DNA of 64,000 nt, from NCBI GenBank assembly GCA_002105175.1, contig MCGE01000010.1, forward strand, positions 1,302,001 through 1,366,000. Reading direction: 5' to 3'. A program made the position numbers and the translations under genes. This document shows, one piece after another, positions 61,230-64,000 of this stretch. Within the stretch, counting starts at the first letter, position 1, and each line of letters starts with the position of its first letter. The DNA is from Absidia repens. Its lineage: Eukaryota; Mucoromycota; Mucoromycetes; Mucorales; Cunninghamellaceae. The notes beneath the pieces were generated by a model, which was given only the letters and a program-made list of their open reading frames with translations, had not been told where the DNA came from and did not search any database.

Positions 61230-61806
61230 GGAGATTACATATCCTATAGCGTCAGTATGAATTTAAATTCAATAGATCTATTTTAATAGAACGATTGTAC
61301 CATTGACATATTATTGCCCCTTTATACTTTACTGTTTTCTACATTATATGCATTCTTATTTTTTAATGGATCTTGTTACTAAACATGGAGATGAAAAAAA
61401 AAAAATCCTTTCATTCGGGAATTTATAGTCTGCGAAACGTAGGATTATCCATGATAACACGTTCACTAACTGATATTGTTTCCTGGACCTTGTGAATAAC
61501 GTATACTATACAGCACCATCACTTCCCCACCCATCTTCATGCACTATTAAGTTAATTAATCATTCATCATCCAATCAAATAATGGCATCATTTCATATCT
61601 GTTCGTATATAAACAATTTTTATTATATGTATAAAAAAACGGGAATAGAAAAAATAAACAAAGGATACATAAAAATAAAAAACCTAAAGGGGTGAGGGGT
61701 GGGGTGAAAAGACATCAATACACATAAAGAATATGAAGAGGATTGAAAAATAGCGAAGCGTGACTATGTACTATACTACGAGGGAATGGGCAATCTAGGT
61801 AGGAAT
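60961..61806. other. Gene-poor region before the protease 3' end
   Basis: About 850 bp with a 29-T run (61201-61229) and A/T-rich sequence. May include a diverged end of repeat copy D. No supported gene. Confidence 0.55.
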
Positions 61807-63156
61807 CTAATCTAATCCTCCATAAGCAGCGGCGCCAAAAGTATCATGGAAAATAGACTTGAATATTTTCTTTTTGTTGTCATCGTCGTAGCCATTATTG
61901 ATTAGCAAGTTAGGGGAACCTTTCACATCAGTAAGAGCACCTTTTGTAGCCAAAGCCAATATTTTTGCCTTGATTTCCTTGGGACTGGCACCTTCTTTTT
62001 CTTGACTAAGTACATAAGCAGCCAAACCAGCGACATGAGGGGATGCCATGGAGGTGCCAGAAATGACATTGGTGGCATACTTGCTACCTTTCCAGATAGA
62101 TTCAATATTCACACCAGGAGCAAACACTATTGTAGATAAAAATAAAATAAAAAAAAAAGGTGAGAATCTTTCTTGGAAGGGCAACCTAATGTCTTTTTTC
62201 ACTGACCATCAACGCATTTGCCATAGTTACTAAAGGATGCGCGTTCATCTGTGAGCGTAGATGCACCAACAGTGATAGCCTTTTCAGCTGATGCAGGGGA
62301 GTAGCCACACGCGTCTGCATTATCATTTCCTACCGACATCAAAAACAGTCAAATGAATTTATATTATAATTTACCCTTGATCATCCCCCCCCCTGGAGTG
62401 GTCTTCTTCTTCTTTGAATTACCTGCAGCCACAGCGAAAACCAAACCAATGTCAACAGCACCATTGACAGCCAAATCCAAAGAGCGAGATTTACCACCAC
62501 CCAAAGACATATTTGCCACCGAACCTTTGAATGGTTTTCCAGCCTTCTTTGCATCTTCAGCAGCTTTGGTGTGAGCCAGTGCTGCCCATTCAACACCTTG
62601 TACCACATCACTCATACTACCGGAGCCATTGGATCGTAGGACCTTGACAGCCACAGGTTCAGCTTTCTTTGCCACTCCATATGTTTTACCAGCAATGGTA
62701 CCAGCACAATGTGACCCATGACCATTGCCATCTTCATCAGGATCGCCTTCAGGAATGGTCGAACCCCATGAAGCGCGCCCTTCCAAATCAACGTGGTCGA
62801 TATTGATGCCAGTATCAATCACGTACACCTTGACACCTTCACCCGCAGTCTTTGCATCATAGTTGTACTTGCTAAAAGTGCCAAATTTCAAACTTTCACG
62901 ATGGGAAATACGAGCCAGACCCCATGGAGCATTCCTAGAAAGAAAAAAGTTGAAATGGTTCGTTGTTTTTAGTATTGGTTGCTAGTTGCCACCTTTCCCC
63001 ACACCCCTCACTTTCACCCAAAGTATACTACTTCGAGGATTTTTGTTTTTAATAACGTACCGTTGTAATTCGTTGGCATAGACAATCGAGTCTTGTTCAA
63101 CATACAATACCTATCGTAAGTAAAATAGAGATGTGAGGAATATATATCAGGAAACA

Positions 63157-63189
<33 letters not shown>

Positions 63190-63555
63190 CTATCTACTTA
63201 CGTCGTCGGAGGAGCGTATTTGGTCAATGACATTGGGTGAGAATTTACCAGCATAACCTTTCAAGCTGGCCGAATCATAAATGTGGTTGATACCATGCGC
63301 GGAATGAGAAGGATCGAGCCAAGAGGCATGAGGATAAGGTTGGCTCTGGCTGACAAGTTCAGTGATCCAAGCAGCATGGTTTTCCAAGTGGCGTTCATTC
63401 AAATGGTTTTTCAGCACAACGATAAAAGAGTCTTGTACTGATTCAGTGTCGGCGGGAATGTATAAAGGAGCTATGTTGGAAGTAGGGTAAGGTGCGGCTG
63501 ATACTACTGCAAAGCCTGCAAGCAATACTGCGCCAGTAAGAATAGTAAATTTCAT
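61807..63555 (-). CDS. Subtilisin-like (S8A, proteinase K/cerevisin type) serine protease precursor (452 aa)
   Basis: Five exons: 63555-63202, 63110-63061, 62934-62423, 62329-62207 and 62126-61807. A signal peptide ([20 protein letters not shown]) precedes an I9-type propeptide ([19 protein letters not shown]). The mature enzyme starts near [12 protein letters not shown]. The catalytic triad is Asp175 (VYVIDTGIN), His207 ([15 protein letters not shown]) and Ser372 ([12 protein letters not shown]), with the oxyanion Asn307 at an intron join (AAGN). The layout is that of secreted or vacuolar fungal subtilases such as cerevisin. Intron 4 has the less common donor GTCAGT. An (AAT)n microsatellite lies in intron 1. 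Fully functional by motif. Confidence 0.95.
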
Positions 63556-64000
63556 TGGTAAAAGTAAAAAAAAAAAAAAAAAGAGAAAGAAAAGGTAAAC
63601 GAAAAGGAAAAAATAGCAGAAAGAGGGAAATTTTTTATCTGTTTGAGTGGGCAAATTCGGTGTTTTAAATGCATCTTGTCATATAATGCATTAAAAGTGG
63701 TCTGGTGGGTGATCTATCCCACCACTGATTGGACCAGCCCCAAGGTTATTTTTGCTCGCATTGATAATCCAACGGAGATTTTTTCAACGATTTAATGAAT
63801 TATGTGTCCCTCTCCACCTGTCATTATTATCATTTGTTATCATTGCTATCAAAGCGTGCAATAGGGATGAATTTTTTTTTTGGAACTATGATTTGCACCA
63901 TTTAAAGGATTTAGTTTAGTATATGTGTATGTAATATCACTAGTTCCTAAGCTACCCTATATATATCTATATATAAATATATATGTGACAGGTTTACGGT
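63556..64000. promoter_or_regulatory. Upstream region of the protease gene
   Basis: T/C-rich leader on the minus strand just before the start codon, then A/T-rich sequence with (AT)n stretches near the right edge of the window. No gene can be supported. Confidence 0.45.

Overview
The window is nuclear DNA of an intron-rich, A/T-rich filamentous fungus, most likely an early-diverging Mucoromycota (Mucorales-type) species. The evidence is many short GT-AG introns (about 55-120 nt), long A/T homopolymers, poly-Q and poly-N tracts, and typical fungal genes (Vid21/Eaf1, Sqs1, Ypd1, Mak5, a GPI-anchored wall protein). I could not identify the species. Gene models were built by hand from splice signals and family conservation. 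Apart from BUD31, every multi-exon model below sums to a whole number of codons.

Layout. 1-12.6 kb: a dispersed repeat, a stand-alone COG3 C-terminal domain gene, the large lipid kinase FAB1, a head-to-head MAPR/cytochrome b5-like gene, and an EI24 homologue. 13.4-23.4 kb: MAK5 RNA helicase (-), then DRG1/RBG1 GTPase, SQS1 (R3H + G-patch) and YPD1 phosphotransfer protein (+). 23.4-26.9 kb: gene-poor, with repeat copy A and a run of 56 A. 26.9-35.9 kb: a secreted SGNH phospholipase-like gene, a putative 57-aa gene, sulfiredoxin, a reticulon, a GPI-anchored protein, a mitochondrial carrier and BUD31 (frameshifted in this sequence). 36-40 kb: gene-poor, with repeat copies B and C. 40.1-57.3 kb: a methyltransferase, a stand-alone calcineurin A C-terminal domain gene, VID21/EAF1, a tiny secreted Kex2-type peptide gene, an LtrA-family membrane protein and an 805-aa intronless secreted protein of unknown function. 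58-61 kb: repeat copy D, split by a 5'-truncated LINE with a perfect 14-bp target-site duplication. 61.8-63.6 kb: a subtilisin-like protease.

Most genes are unrelated housekeeping genes, as expected for a fungal chromosome arm; there is no metabolic cluster. The points of most interest are: two genes encoding only the C-terminal regulatory domain of a larger conserved protein (COG3, calcineurin A); an overlooked secreted peptide precursor; 9-nt and 8-nt internal microexons in DRG1; and a five-copy dispersed repeat family into which a LINE has jumped. I see no CRISPR array, rRNA gene or convincing tRNA gene.
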